A stretch of 64,000 nucleotides of DNA from Mycetohabitans endofungorum (GCF_002927045.1 NZ_PRDW01000005.1:62001-126000), one strand, 5' to 3'. Shown: positions 1-8,666, counted from the first letter of the stretch. Numbers and translations are program-made. The notes: a model not told the origin generated them from the letters alone.

Positions 1-761
1 ACGTGCAGGGGCATCGTGTTGGTCTGCCCACGAATGTGGCCAGAGACCACCGAGCCGGCACCAAACTCACCCATGGCGCGGGCGTTGCACAAGATCACAC
101 CGTACAACAGGCCCCACTTGACATTGGGCAGCGTCACGCGCCGAAAGATCTGCCAGCCGGAGGCGCCCAGCACGCGGGCCGCTTCCTCCTCGTCGGCGTC
201 CTGCGCCTGCATCAGCGGGATCAACTCGCGCGCAACAAACGGAAACGTGACGAACACCGTCGCCAGCACGATGCCCGGCGCCGCGAAGATGATCTGCACG
301 TTGCGATCCTGTAGCCACGGGCCGAACCAGCCTTGCGCGCCGAACATCAGCACGTAGATCAGCCCAGAGATCACCGGCGATACCGAAAATGGCAAGTCGA
401 TCAGCGTGGTCAGCAGGCTCTTGCCGCGGAACTCGAACTTTGCAATTGCCCATGACGCGCACAAGCCGAATACGACGTTCAGCGGCACGGCAATTACCGC
501 CGTGATCAATGTCAGCTTGATTGCCGACAGCGCATCCGGGTCGGTCAGGGCGTTCAGATAGGCCCCCACGCCCTTGGCTAGCGCCTGATAGAACACCGCG
601 ACCAGCGGCAGCACTAGGAACAGACCAAGAAAAAGCAGTGCGATCGCAGTCAGCGCCCAACGTACCGCACGTGGCTCGGTCGTCGCGCCCACGCGCGGCG
701 CCCGCCTCGACTGCACGCTAGCGCCGATCGCGACCGCCGATTGAGTGGCTTGCTGGCTCAT
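1..761 (-). CDS. cysW: Sulfate/thiosulfate ABC transporter permease CysW (3' end cut by window edge)
   Basis: Inner-membrane permease subunit that, with CysT and the CysA ATPase, moves sulfate or thiosulfate delivered by the periplasmic binding protein. Reading from the ATG at 761 gives about 253 residues with no stop before the window edge. A polar N-terminus (~32 residues) is followed by a first hydrophobic segment ([20 protein letters not shown]) and further membrane segments. The EAA loop that contacts the ATPase is seen as [20 protein letters not shown], followed by the conserved [20 protein letters not shown] block. Its ATG overlaps the cysT stop codon (ATGA), so the two are translationally coupled in a sbp-cysT-cysW operon. 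CysA would be expected just outside the window. Confidence 0.95.
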   Translation of the reverse strand, partial: MSQQATQSAVAIGASVQSRRAPRVGATTEPRAVRWALTAIALLFLGLFLVLPLVAVFYQALAKGVGAYLNALTDPDALSAIKLTLITAVIAVPLNVVFGLCASWAIAKFEFRGKSLLTTLIDLPFSVSPVISGLIYVLMFGAQGWFGPWLQDRNVQIIFAAPGIVLATVFVTFPFVARELIPLMQAQDADEEEAARVLGASGWQIFRRVTLPNVKWGLLYGVILCNARAMGEFGAGSVVSGHIRGQTNTMPLH

Positions 762-1654
762 TGCGCCCCTCCAGCCACGACCACGGACGGTGCGACGCCA
801 GATGGCGCCGCGCGGCGCGTACTGGATGTGCGCCGCTGCAGCACCCATTGCAGCGTGTTGATCGCCAGCAGCAGCAGGAACGATACGAGCAACATCACAA
901 CTGCCAGTGCCGTCGCACCCGCATAGTCGTACTGTTCCAGCTTCGTGATAATCAACAATGATGTGATTTCAGACTTCATTGGCATATTGCCCGCAATGAA
1001 AATCACCGAGCCATATTCGCCAAGTGCACGCGCGAACGCGAGCGCAAAACCCGTCAGCAACGCGGGCAGCAACGAAGGCAGGACCACACGGCGAAAGGCC
1101 AGCCAGCGCGTCGCACCGAGGCAGGCAGCGGCCTCCTCCTGCTCTCGCTCGAAGTCCTCCAGCACCGGCTGCACGGTGCGTACCACGAACGGCATGCCAA
1201 TGAAGGTCAGCGCGACCAGCATCCCGAGCGGCGTGAACGCCACCTTGATGCCGAGCGGGGCGAGCAGCGAGCCCACCCAGCCGTTATCCGAGTAGACGGC
1301 GGCCAGCGCAATGCCAGCGACCGCAGTGGGCAAAGCGAACGGCAGATCGACCACCGCATCGACGAGCCGCTTGAACGGAAACTCGTACCGCACAAGCACC
1401 CATGCTACGAGAAAGCCGAACACCGCATTGAGCAGCGCGGCGCCCAGCGACGCGCAGAACGTGAGCCGGTACGAGGCCAGCACGCGCGGCGATGCGACGG
1501 CACGCGCGAACTCGGGCCACGTCAATGTCGCCGTCTTCAAGAAGGTCGCGGCGAGCGGGATCAGCACCACTAGGCCCAAATACGCCACCGTGATACCGAG
1601 CGTGACACCGAACCCGGGCAATGCACTGGGCTTGCGAAAAGAAAAACGACTCAT
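758..1654 (-). CDS. cysT: Sulfate ABC transporter permease CysT (CysU)
   Basis: Membrane permease partner of CysW in sulfate/thiosulfate uptake. The protein is 298 residues from the ATG at 1654 ([20 protein letters not shown]). An in-frame start 72 bases upstream would add a basic stretch that family members lack. Several hydrophobic segments are visible. The EAA loop reads [20 protein letters not shown] and the downstream [18 protein letters not shown] block is typical of CysT. The stop overlaps the cysW start by 4 bases. The gap to the end of the frameshifted sbp is about 110 bases, so the three probably share a transcript. Confidence 0.96.
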   Translation of the reverse strand: MSRFSFRKPSALPGFGVTLGITVAYLGLVVLIPLAATFLKTATLTWPEFARAVASPRVLASYRLTFCASLGAALLNAVFGFLVAWVLVRYEFPFKRLVDAVVDLPFALPTAVAGIALAAVYSDNGWVGSLLAPLGIKVAFTPLGMLVALTFIGMPFVVRTVQPVLEDFEREQEEAAACLGATRWLAFRRVVLPSLLPALLTGFALAFARALGEYGSVIFIAGNMPMKSEITSLLIITKLEQYDYAGATALAVVMLLVSFLLLLAINTLQWVLQRRTSSTRRAAPSGVAPSVVVAGGAQ

Positions 1655-1764
1655 GCCTGTTACTCGCCTCAAGCACCGCTCGCGCCGGGCCCAAAGAATC
1701 CGGGCTCGGCGCACGCCGACAGCCATCTCAGGCCGCGGGCCGCCGCCTGGCGGCCGTCGTCGGC

Positions 1765-2813
1765 TTACTGTGGCTGATAAATCAAATCAAATACTCCACC
1801 GTCGGCAAAATGCACTTTTTGAGCATTCGCCCATCCGCCGAATGTATCGTCGACCGTGTACAACTTGAGCTTCGGAAACGGCCGGGTCAGCGCCTCGGGC
1901 ACCTTGCTCGAGCGCGGCCGATAAAAGTGCTTCGCCGCAATCTGCTGGCCCTGCTCGGTGTACAGGAAGTTCAGGTAAGCCTGTGCGAGCTTGGCGTGCC
2001 GTGTCGGTCCACCACCTTATCGACCAACGCGACCGGCGGTTCGGCCAGGATGCTGACCGATGGCATCACGATCTCGAATGTGTCGGGCCCGAATTCCTTG
2101 AGCGACAGGAATGCCTCGTTTTCCCAGGTGACCAGCACGTCGCCGATGCCGCGCTGCACGAAGCTGGTGGTCGCTCCCCGCGCGCCGGAATCGAGCACTC
2201 CGACATTCTTGTACAGCTTCGCGACGAACTCGCGCGCCTTTTGCTCATTACCGCCCAGCTGGTGCACCGCGTACGCCCATGCGGCCAAGTAGTTCCAACG
2301 TGCGCCACCGGAGGTCTTCGGGTTCGGTGTGACAATGGACACGCCCGGCTTGACCAGATCGTCCCAGCCCTTAATACGTTTCGGATTGCCTTTGCGCACG
2401 ACGAACACGATCGTCGACGTGTACGGTGACGCATTGTCCGGCAAGCGTTTTTGCCAATCCGCATCAATCAGCCCCTTCTTGGCGATCGCGTCGATATCGT
2501 AGGCCAGCGCCAACGTGACGACGTCCGCCTGCAAGCCATCGATGACCGAGCGCGCCTGCGCGCCCGAGCCGCCGTGCGACTGCCTGAACGAAACGCTCTC
2601 GCCGGTCTTGGCCTTCCATTCCTTTGCGAACGCCTGATTCACATCCTGGTACAGCTCCCGCGTCGGATCGTACGACACATTGAGTAGCGTACTGCCCGCG
2701 ACGGTCGTGCCGCTGACCACGACGCCGCCCGTCAGCACCCATGCCGCAGCCAAGCGCCGCCACACCGATGCGCTGTCGCGCTGCCGCGCCCGCCCCGTTG
2801 CCTGTTCACTCAT
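1765..2813 (-). pseudogene. sbp: Sulfate-binding protein Sbp, frameshifted near its C-terminus
   Basis: Periplasmic sulfate-binding protein of the adjacent CysTW importer. From the ATG at 2813 the reading frame is a normal Sbp: signal-peptide-like N-terminus, [20 protein letters not shown], the [12 protein letters not shown] sulfate-pocket region, and [16 protein letters not shown]. After VVDRHGT (about position 1996-2000) it runs into a stop at 1971, giving 280 residues. The expected C-terminus continues in the next frame to a TAA at 1765: [20 protein letters not shown], then FPKLKLYTVDDTFGGWANAQ and VHFADGGVFDLIYQPQ. One missing base explains this. About 80 conserved residues are lost from the in-frame product. 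A sequencing error cannot be excluded, but many neighbouring genes are also broken. Confidence 0.85.
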
Positions 2814-3031
2814 TTGTATGCCCGTGGATGTCGTGAGGGACCGGCCAAGTCTAACGAACGCATTTCATTATCAAAAATAATCGTTCCTTATGCTTTTATA
2901 TTCAAAAGTCGTAAGACACCGAGCGAGGAGCCTCTCTATCCCCTGACCGGGGGACGACGATTGCAACTAGCACTTGAAATACCGCAGATACTGTATAAAA
3001 ATACAGGCGTCTGTTCATCCATACAGTAACC
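2814..3031. promoter_or_regulatory. Divergent sbp/lexA intergenic region with two LexA (SOS) boxes
   Basis: Two 16-base sites fit the CTGT-N8-ACAG LexA consensus exactly: CTGTATAAAAATACAG at 2991-3006 and CTGTTCATCCATACAG at 3011-3026. Their starts are 20 bases apart, so the centres lie about two helical turns from each other on the same face, and the second ends 5 bases before the lexA ATG. LexA should therefore repress its own gene. The sbp-proximal part (2860-2920) is strikingly AT-rich (cattatcaaaaataatcg) and could hold the promoter of the sulfate operon, usually under CysB control. No CysB site can be assigned with confidence. Confidence 0.9.
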
Positions 3032-3679
3032 ATGACTAAACTCACCGTCCGTCAGCAGCAGGTCTACGACTTGATCCGCCGCGCGATCGAGCGCACCGGC
3101 TTTCCGCCGACGCGCGCCGAGATCGCTGCAGAACTCGGCTTCAGCTCGGCCAATTCGGCCGAAGAGCACTTGCGCGCGCTGGCGCGCAAAGGGGTGATCG
3201 AACTGGCGGCGGGTGCGTCACGCGGGATCCGGTTGCTGTCGACGGAAGACGGACCGCGCCACTACACGCTACCGCATCCGGCGCTCGTGCAGTTGTCACT
3301 GCCGCTAGTCGGTCGCGTCGCGGCCGGCAGTCCGATCCTGGCTCACGAGCATATCGAGCAGCGTTACGCGTGCGATCCAGCGCTGTTTGCGAGCCGGCCC
3401 GACTATCTTTTGAAAGTGCGCGGGATGTCGATGCGCGATGCGGGAATCTTCGACGGAGATCTGCTGGCCGTACAGAAACAGCACGACGCGAAAGAAGGCC
3501 AGATCGTGGTGGCGCGGCTGGGCGACGACGTGACGGTCAAACGCTTCCATCGACTGGCGAATGGCATCGAACTGATCGCGGAAAATCCGGATTACGAGAA
3601 CATCGTCGTAAGCCCGGGACAGGAAGATTTCGAACTGGAAGGCATTGCGGTCGGCTTAATCCGTCCCAACGCGTTCTGA
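3032..3679 (+). CDS. lexA: LexA repressor (SOS regulator)
   Basis: Transcriptional repressor of DNA-damage genes that self-cleaves when RecA filaments form. It is 215 residues, the usual betaproteobacterial length. The N-terminal winged-helix DNA-binding domain is residues ~1-70 ([20 protein letters not shown], then [20 protein letters not shown]). The cleavage site Ala-Gly lies in [11 protein letters not shown]. The catalytic serine is in [10 protein letters not shown] and the catalytic lysine in DVTVKRF of the C-terminal S24 peptidase domain. The start follows directly after two LexA boxes, which supports autoregulation and the choice of ATG at 3032. Confidence 0.98.
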   Translation: MTKLTVRQQQVYDLIRRAIERTGFPPTRAEIAAELGFSSANSAEEHLRALARKGVIELAAGASRGIRLLSTEDGPRHYTLPHPALVQLSLPLVGRVAAGSPILAHEHIEQRYACDPALFASRPDYLLKVRGMSMRDAGIFDGDLLAVQKQHDAKEGQIVVARLGDDVTVKRFHRLANGIELIAENPDYENIVVSPGQEDFELEGIAVGLIRPNAF

Positions 3680-3699
3680 GTACCGACACGGAGAAACCG

Positions 3700-4023
3700 A
3701 TGAAACGACTTGCCCACCTGTTTCCATTACGCGCGTTCGGGCGCCTGCGTCATCTGCGAGGCCTCGTGCCATGTGGTGCATCGTCGCGCCCCGCCACTTC
3801 ATTGCCATCCGGGTTGCCGGCTTTCGCGCGCGTGCCGCTGCGCCACGGCGTGCCTCAGGCTGAACCGACCCGTCGTCGCCCATTGCGCAAGGACGATCCG
3901 GTGCGCGTCTACCGCAGTGCGTCGCGTGTGGTGCTCGTGGGCCATATCGATGCGGTTTGCAGCATGATCGACCGGTATATCGCGGCAGAGGAGACTGGGG
4001 TTGCCCCCAGCTTGCTGGATTAA
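3700..4023 (+). CDS. Small basic hypothetical protein downstream of lexA
   Basis: 107 residues from the ATG at 3700 (MKRLAHLFPLRAFGRLRHLR), 20 bases after the lexA stop with a gagaaa purine run in front, so it probably shares the lexA transcript and would be SOS-inducible. The N-terminal 60 residues are Arg/Pro-rich. The C-terminal part, DDPVRVYRSASRVVLVGHID and DAVCSMIDRYIAAEE, looks like a folded region. A longer in-frame extension into lexA was rejected. I do not recognise the family; similar short reading frames after lexA occur in Burkholderia from memory, but function is unknown. Confidence 0.6.
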   Translation: MKRLAHLFPLRAFGRLRHLRGLVPCGASSRPATSLPSGLPAFARVPLRHGVPQAEPTRRRPLRKDDPVRVYRSASRVVLVGHIDAVCSMIDRYIAAEETGVAPSLLD

Positions 4024-4047
4024 TTTGCTCCCGCTACAACTGCGCAT

Positions 4048-4710
4048 ATGACATCGGCCTCATTCAAGCGTCTTGTCGCCGCAGGGGTGGCGCTAGCTAG
4101 CGTGCTGGCAGGCATGCTCAGCTACGCGTCGCCTTATATCGTCTTGAGCCGCCTGGAGCATGCAGCCGATGCGCGCGACGCCGAGGCGGTCAATCGATAC
4201 GTCAACTACCCTGCATTGCGTACCAGTCTGAAACAGGAACTCAATGCACGAATCGCGCGCGCGGTCGGGGCGCATGCGGACGATTCGCCGCTGGCGCAGG
4301 CAGTCGCTAGTGTCGGCACGATGGTCGGCTCCGCATTGATCGCACCCATTGTCGAGATTTATGCGACGCCAGACGGCGTGGCCGCGTTGCTGGCCGGCAT
4401 GCCCCCGCGCGATGTGGCGAGCGACACGGCACCGCCGGGCCCGGTGCGGGCTCCGCAAGCCGATGCGACACGCGGCGCAGCCGTTTCAGGTACCTCGGCT
4501 TCCGCCGGTTTCAATACATCAGGCAGCCGGCAGCCCGCGGCCGGCACATCCGTAAGCGGCGGCGCTCAAGTGAGCGCCGGCTATCGCGGCATCAATGAGT
4601 TCGTGGTCCGATACCGCACTGATCCGAAGGAACCACCGTATGCGACGATTTTTCACCGCACCGGCGTCTTCAGTTGGCAACTTGTCGGGGTCAAACTCAA
4701 CGGTTCATGA
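4048..4710 (+). CDS. DUF2939 family membrane-anchored protein
   Basis: 220 residues from the ATG at 4048. The N-terminus has a single hydrophobic segment (LVAAGVALASVLAGMLSYAS). It is followed by the DUF2939 core: SPYIVLSRLEHAADARDAEA, NRYVNYPALRTSLKQELNAR and the conserved VGSALIAPIVEIYATPDGVA. A low-complexity Ala/Ser/Gly/Pro linker (residues ~130-175) separates it from a C-terminal block, INEFVVRYRTDPKEP then GVFSWQLVGVKLNGS. Family function is unknown; the single anchor suggests a periplasm-facing protein. It lies 24 bases behind the lexA-linked gene and may be cotranscribed. Confidence 0.8.
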   Translation: MTSASFKRLVAAGVALASVLAGMLSYASPYIVLSRLEHAADARDAEAVNRYVNYPALRTSLKQELNARIARAVGAHADDSPLAQAVASVGTMVGSALIAPIVEIYATPDGVAALLAGMPPRDVASDTAPPGPVRAPQADATRGAAVSGTSASAGFNTSGSRQPAAGTSVSGGAQVSAGYRGINEFVVRYRTDPKEPPYATIFHRTGVFSWQLVGVKLNGS

Positions 4711-4819
4711 TGCGGGCCGTTGCGACACGCGACAGACCACATGCAAGCCCACACCGCAGTGCGCCGATTCAGATCCGATTCGGACTCTTTCGGCGGCTGC
4801 GGCGGTGGATAACTCGGCT

Positions 4820-5101
4820 CCATCCGCTTCACCCGCGCTCGTGACGGCAACGAGGATGCTGCAGCGCACACGGTCCAGCAGCTGCGTATTCTCCGAGCCC
4901 ATCCACCCCTTCCCGCAGGATGTCCCGCGCCGCCTGCTCGAACTGCCCGCACGCCACGTCGGTCATCAGCCCCGCGCTTTGCGCAATGCTCGAGCGCATG
5001 TTCATGACGGCCAGCACATGCGTCTGCGCGCTCAGGTCCAGTGCCACGTCGGTTCCCTGGCGCAATGCTTTGCGCCCTTCCCGCGACCCATCGTAGCACT
5101 G
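4820..5101 (-). pseudogene. Universal stress protein (UspA family) remnant
   Basis: On the minus strand from about 5101 the translation starts inside a UspA domain: [20 protein letters not shown], then HVLAVMNMRSSIAQSAG and QFEQAARDILREGVD. The characteristic UspA C-terminus MGSENTQLLDRVRCSILVAV then appears in another frame a few bases later. The middle of the domain (the ATP-binding G-X2-G-X9 region and preceding strand) is therefore deleted with a frameshift. There is no start codon for the full protein. Only a nonfunctional fragment remains. Directly upstream lies the ABC-ATPase fragment at 5118-5245. Confidence 0.7.
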
Positions 5102-5117
5102 CCCTGTCGTTTACCGC

Positions 5118-5245
5118 CAAAACAGGCGGTGCTACGGGTTACTGGGGCCGAACGGCGCCGGCAAGACGACCACGCTGCGTATGGTGCTCGGCATGGCGCT
5201 GGCGAGGATTGGAATCCGTAGCAATCGTTGGCCTCGTTTCGATTT
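5118..5245 (+). pseudogene. NodI-type ABC transporter ATPase fragment (Walker A region only)
   Basis: In the frame running through 5133 the translation reads [20 protein letters not shown] and continues [13 protein letters not shown] before a stop. [13 protein letters not shown] is the Walker A motif as found in NodI/drug-efflux ABC ATPases. No Walker B, signature loop or start codon is present, so only about 35 codons of an ATPase survive. Together with the UspA fragment this marks 4.8-5.3 kb as decayed sequence. Confidence 0.6.
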
Positions 5246-5757
5246 AATATCGTAACTGTTTGACGAGTTTTGCGTACTCTTCACCACGCGAAGGCACGCA
5301 CTCGTGCGTGCGCGACCCGCGCGCGCTTGTTGGCTCATGGAAATTTCTTGCGGAAGCAATACACCTAGTTTACAGTGAGTTCGAAATCAATGAATCATCA
5401 ATTCACAAATTTATGATATTTAGAGACATGCTCCGATGGAGTCGCTTCGGGACGTAGCGAACTAGAAGGAAAACGGGTTCGGGTTACTGGCTGAAGAATC
5501 GCAAAGCGCCATGAGGCTGAGATTGAGCACAAAAAGCGAGCCACGCGGAGAAGTGCGACTGGGACAACGCATCGAGTGTCACTCAACGTGTTTAAGTCAG
5601 CTTGCGTGGATCCGGGGGCAAACGGGCAAGGAGTGGATCGGCGTATCCGGTAGGTACGTCGGTTGACTGTTGCAGTGGTGTTAGACGCTGTAGTTTCGGT
5701 CTAACTATTGGGGAGTTGATGCGGTACAAGCTGAATTTTTATCTCAAGGAGAAAGCG
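5246..5757. other. Gene-free stretch upstream of the LPMO gene
   Basis: About 510 bases with no recognisable coding sequence on either strand. Short open frames here have no similarity I can name. The last 100 bases must contain the promoter and leader of the LPMO gene; an AAGGAG ribosome-binding site sits 8 bases before its ATG. An in-frame upstream extension of the LPMO frame to 5602 lacks any signal-peptide character and was not used. Confidence 0.5.
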
Positions 5758-6501
5758 ATGAAAAAGATGAGAAGAAATTTGGGGCGTTCTAGCCTGGGCT
5801 GGCGTGCAACTTGTCTATGGTTAGCGGGGATGGCAGGCATAAGCGGCGTGGTGCAGGAAGTGAGCGCGCATGGCGCGGTAGGTTTTCCAATCGCCCGACA
5901 GTATCAATGCCATTTGGACGGAGGCTATTGGTCGTCACCAGACGGCTCCGGTATTCCGCACGCTGATTGCCTGGCTGCCTACCGCGCAGGCGACAATAGT
6001 GCTTACCCGTTTGTGCAGTGGAACGAAGTCTCCGCCAACCCAAGGAATCCCGATAATTTTGACGAGGTCAAACGGGCCGTGCCCGACGGGCTACTGTGCG
6101 CGGGAGGCGACCCGCGCAAGCAGGGACTGGACCGTGCACCAACGACCCTTTGGCGTAAAACCAAAATTACCCCCCGAAATGGTTCTATAGAGCTAGCCTG
6201 GGAAAACACGACAGCGCATAATCCTTCATACATGCGTGTGTTTATCTCCAAGCCCTCATACGATCCGACTCGGCCACTAAGCTGGTCGGATCTTGAACTG
6301 ATTTACGATGCACCCGCTCCAGCTCCGGTGCCAGCTAATGGTGCAGGCCATTTGCCGAATGTACAGTCATTTTATAAACTCAACGTTCCTATTCCGGAAA
6401 ACCGTGTAGGTGATGCGATTCTTTACAGCTACTGGCAACGTATAGATGCAGGCAACGAGGGTTTTTTCAATTGCAGTGATGTAACGATCGTGCGTGAATG
6501 A
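5758..6501 (+). CDS. AA10 lytic polysaccharide monooxygenase (chitin-binding protein)
   Basis: Secreted copper enzyme that oxidatively cleaves chitin (some members cellulose). The 247-residue precursor begins MKKMRRNLGRSSLGW with a hydrophobic core and predicted cleavage EVSA|HGAVGFP, leaving the obligatory N-terminal copper-ligand histidine. The second histidine of the brace is in WENTTAHNPSYMRVFISKP, and the axial aromatic is probably in EGFFNCSDVTI. Cysteines at QYQCHLDGGYW, ADCLAAY, LLCAGG and FFNCSD suit two disulfides. There is no extra CBM domain. The ATG at 5758 has an AAGGAG site. A strong hairpin terminator follows. A chitin-binding protein exported by type II secretion is reported to help the endofungal M. 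rhizoxinica enter its host; whether this is that gene is inference. Confidence 0.93.
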   Translation: MKKMRRNLGRSSLGWRATCLWLAGMAGISGVVQEVSAHGAVGFPIARQYQCHLDGGYWSSPDGSGIPHADCLAAYRAGDNSAYPFVQWNEVSANPRNPDNFDEVKRAVPDGLLCAGGDPRKQGLDRAPTTLWRKTKITPRNGSIELAWENTTAHNPSYMRVFISKPSYDPTRPLSWSDLELIYDAPAPAPVPANGAGHLPNVQSFYKLNVPIPENRVGDAILYSYWQRIDAGNEGFFNCSDVTIVRE

Positions 6502-6531
6502 GCAAGTACGCCAGGCGTTGAAGTGAGTTGA

Positions 6532-6556
6532 GCTGGGCGCTCTTTGAGCGCCCAGC
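6532..6556 (+). terminator. Rho-independent-type hairpin after the LPMO gene
   Basis: Perfect inverted repeat of 11 bases, GCTGGGCGCTC at 6532-6542 and its complement at 6546-6556, with a TTT loop. It is 30 bases after the LPMO stop codon. There is no long T-tract behind it, so termination strength is uncertain. Confidence 0.7.
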
Positions 6557-6806
6557 CCTGCGCTTAAGGCCGGCGAGCAGGCACACCTTCGCATGATGGG
6601 CGAAAGCACCCCGGCTCGTCCAGGTCGCCCCCTACGTTTAATATCGTTGAACGAATGCACGAAGCAACTCCACCGCAGTTGGGGACAGCAGTGCCCTCAA
6701 TATTCGCTTGGCGATCTTGCTGCTCTCAGTTCAGTCCGTTCAAAGGTAATGACGTCCTCCGGCGTGATCCGATATTTGCCGTTCGATCTAATTGTCAATC
6801 TATTCA

Positions 6807-7083
6807 ATGAATGACCGATCGTCTGCGTTCAAACGTGACTACAAGCAGGAGGCCAAGGGCAACACCGCACCACACCGGATGATGCGGCCAAGCCGGTACT
6901 ATTCGCTCTAACGATCCACCAGCCGTTGGTCGCTCGCTACCGCGCCCACGACCTTTCCGACGGTGGGTAGGCTACCGCGATCGCCACATTAAGCCCGACC
7001 TACTACTGACCTACCGAAAGTCAAATTCCGACATTCTTAGATTAACGCGGCTTGCTTCACACAGTGAAATATTCGAGTGGTAA
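6807..7083 (+). pseudogene. YafQ/RelE-type mRNA interferase remnant (frameshifted toxin)
   Basis: Ribosome-dependent endoribonuclease toxin family. Translation from the ATG at 6807 gives NDRSSAFKRDYKQEAKG. One frame over it continues QHRTTPDDAAKPVLFALTIH then QPLVARYRAHDLSDG. In a third frame comes the conserved end VGYRDRHIKPDLLLTYRKSN, ILRLTRLASHSEIFEW and a TAA at 7081. The pieces line up in order with a full YafQ-like toxin, so at least two indels inactivated it. No clear antitoxin remains upstream, although 6593-6810 is an open frame that could be its decayed remnant. Confidence 0.8.
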
Positions 7084-7408
7084 TATTCACAGTGCATCCC
7101 AATTAGTAAACGCTGGCTTTTCTCTCAGCAGACTGGGTCGCACGCCTGGCATGATTTATATCAAATATGGCGGATTATTCAGCATCCTTCATCGATGTGT
7201 TACGTCGCCATGTTAGTTGGGCTCCTCATACTAGCCATCTGGAAAAACGCATGTTACGCTTGGTGAGGTAAGGGTAAGTAACTGTTTGCTAGTGACGCAC
7301 TCCCATGCATGGGAAATTTTCCTTGCACCAGCTGATAAGCTTGTTATAAGTTAATTTACGTCCGCATTTTGTCACATATATTAATTTATTCATCAAAGGA
7401 GAGACAGA
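7084..7408. other. AT-rich gene-free stretch
   Basis: About 325 bases, clearly poorer in G+C than the surrounding chromosome, with no recognisable coding fragments. It presumably carries the promoter of the small secreted-protein gene that follows. Base composition suggests it was acquired together with that gene. Confidence 0.4.
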
Positions 7409-7732
7409 ATGAATAATAAATTTTTCATCTCTTTGATTTGCATGGCATTCTTCACAACAAAAAATGCATTTGCAATTGATGGCGGGTTTTGCTTTCCCGC
7501 AAAACAAACGGAAAGAGGGAAAAGTATTATAGCCAGCACAGAACTGGGAATTAATATGCAATGGAAATGCGATGACGAAATTATGGAAAGGTTTTTTTAT
7601 AGGCCATTAGCAACCACATCACAAATTTATACCATGGGTTTCCGTATTATTGGAGTTTACACAACAGGCCCTTCTATGAACAAACATTTACAAGAAGGCA
7701 CACCCTATATTCTTATCGAAAGATACCGTTAA
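7409..7732 (+). CDS. Small AT-rich secreted protein of unknown function
   Basis: 107 residues from an ATG preceded by a good AAAGGAGAG ribosome-binding site. A classical Sec signal peptide is visible (MNNKFFISLICMAFFTTKNA, cleavage near AFA|IDGG). The mature protein of about 85 residues has two cysteines (GGFCFPA and QWKCDDE) that could form one disulfide. It ends GTPYILIERYR. Codon use is strongly A/T-ended (AAT, AAA, ATT, TTT), unlike every neighbour, which indicates recent transfer. No known family is recognised. The signal peptide places it in the periplasm or outside the cell. Confidence 0.75.
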   Translation: MNNKFFISLICMAFFTTKNAFAIDGGFCFPAKQTERGKSIIASTELGINMQWKCDDEIMERFFYRPLATTSQIYTMGFRIIGVYTTGPSMNKHLQEGTPYILIERYR

Positions 7733-8393
7733 AGCACGCAAAAAACAATAACAAACAAATAGCCGCTAATAGAGTTTTGTCAAAATTTTTCTTTTTATAC
7801 GATAACCACTATAAATAAAAACTATAAATCCTATCGTCTTATTGAGCCTACGCTTCGGGTGCCCGCCTTATCGGAAAAATTTTTATTAAGCCGCAAGGCG
7901 GGCAAAGCAATGATGTAAAAATCTCTCTTTCTAACCTTTAACTTCTCTGACTTTTAACTAGTTTCTTACCGCAGTACGTTCAGGCCAGTGCGCTCCCCAT
8001 GCTGTGATAGATGCAGCGCATCGTCGAAAATTCTTTTGAAACCTATCATGGCGATCCGGGCTCATCAGACTATCCCGCAGTAGCCCCCGCACTCTTGACG
8101 GATTAACGATTTTGGCAATCGGCGACACACTTGCGTACCGTTGCATACTTATCCCCTGTCAAAAACCTTCACGCCGAGCCAACGGCGCATCGCTACCGGT
8201 AAGGATAAAAGCTTGACGCAATGCCGAAGTTGCTGCGGACACTTACCGGCTTGTTCCGGACTGCAATTTGACGGTCTGAGTGGCCGATGAGTCGGTAAAC
8301 GCAAAAAACCCGCTGGCGTTCGTTTAGCGGGCTTTGGACGTACATATGACGTGTATCAAATACCGCAGATTATTGTGCGTGGTTTGCACTATG
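7733..8393. other. Gene-free stretch with two hairpins
   Basis: About 660 bases without a supportable gene. An inverted repeat with 10-base arms lies at 7860-7869 (TGCCCGCCTT) and 7895-7904 (AAGGCGGGCA) around a 25-base AT-rich loop containing AAAAATTTTTATT. A second hairpin, listed separately, is at 8309-8331. A 62-codon open frame at 7958-8146 on the minus strand has no recognisable similarity. Confidence 0.45.
8309..8334. terminator. Hairpin downstream of higA
   Basis: CCCGCT at 8309-8314 pairs with AGCGGG at 8326-8331. A run of A precedes it (AAAAAA at 8303-8308) and TTT trails, so on the minus strand the hairpin is followed by TTTTTTGC. That fits termination of the minus-strand higA transcript, which ends at 8394. 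Confidence 0.6.
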
Positions 8394-8666
8394 TCAAACC
8401 GACGTTGCATGTTGCTGGATCGCAGCGATCTTCTCAACGCCGATCCGTTCCTTCGTCATTTCGGTATCGTAGTGCGTCTGTAGATTCATCCAGCTTTGCG
8501 GACCAAAGAAAGCACCCAACTGCACAGCCGTATCAGCCGTGATGGCACGACCGTGTTTAATGATCTCGTTGATACGACGCGGTGGCACCTCGATCGCTTT
8601 CACCAAAGCATATTGCGAAATGCCCATCGGCTCAAGCCATTCGCAAACTTGAAACATACGCGCCAT
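8394..8666 (-). CDS. HigA-type antitoxin, N-terminally damaged
   Basis: Helix-turn-helix antitoxin of the HigBA/VapI family: it binds HigB and represses the operon. The 90-residue frame contains the HTH region EPMGISQYALVKAIEVPPRR, INEIIKHGRAITADTAVQLG and the usual tail WMNLQTHYDTEMTKERIG. Normal HigA proteins begin with about 15-20 residues (HPGE-type) before this point. Here that segment is missing and the frame runs straight into sequence that, one frame over, is the end of higB (RINSQWRVCFKF). A deletion has fused the higB end to the higA start, and the ATG at 8666 is probably fortuitous. The HTH itself looks intact, so it might still bind DNA. Confidence 0.75.
   Translation of the reverse strand: MARMFQVCEWLEPMGISQYALVKAIEVPPRRINEIIKHGRAITADTAVQLGAFFGPQSWMNLQTHYDTEMTKERIGVEKIAAIQQHATSV

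Noticed and set aside
7860-7904. Inverted repeat with 25-base loop as a terminator or IS end
   Set aside because: The loop is too long for a standard terminator and no T-run follows; no transposase lies within it.
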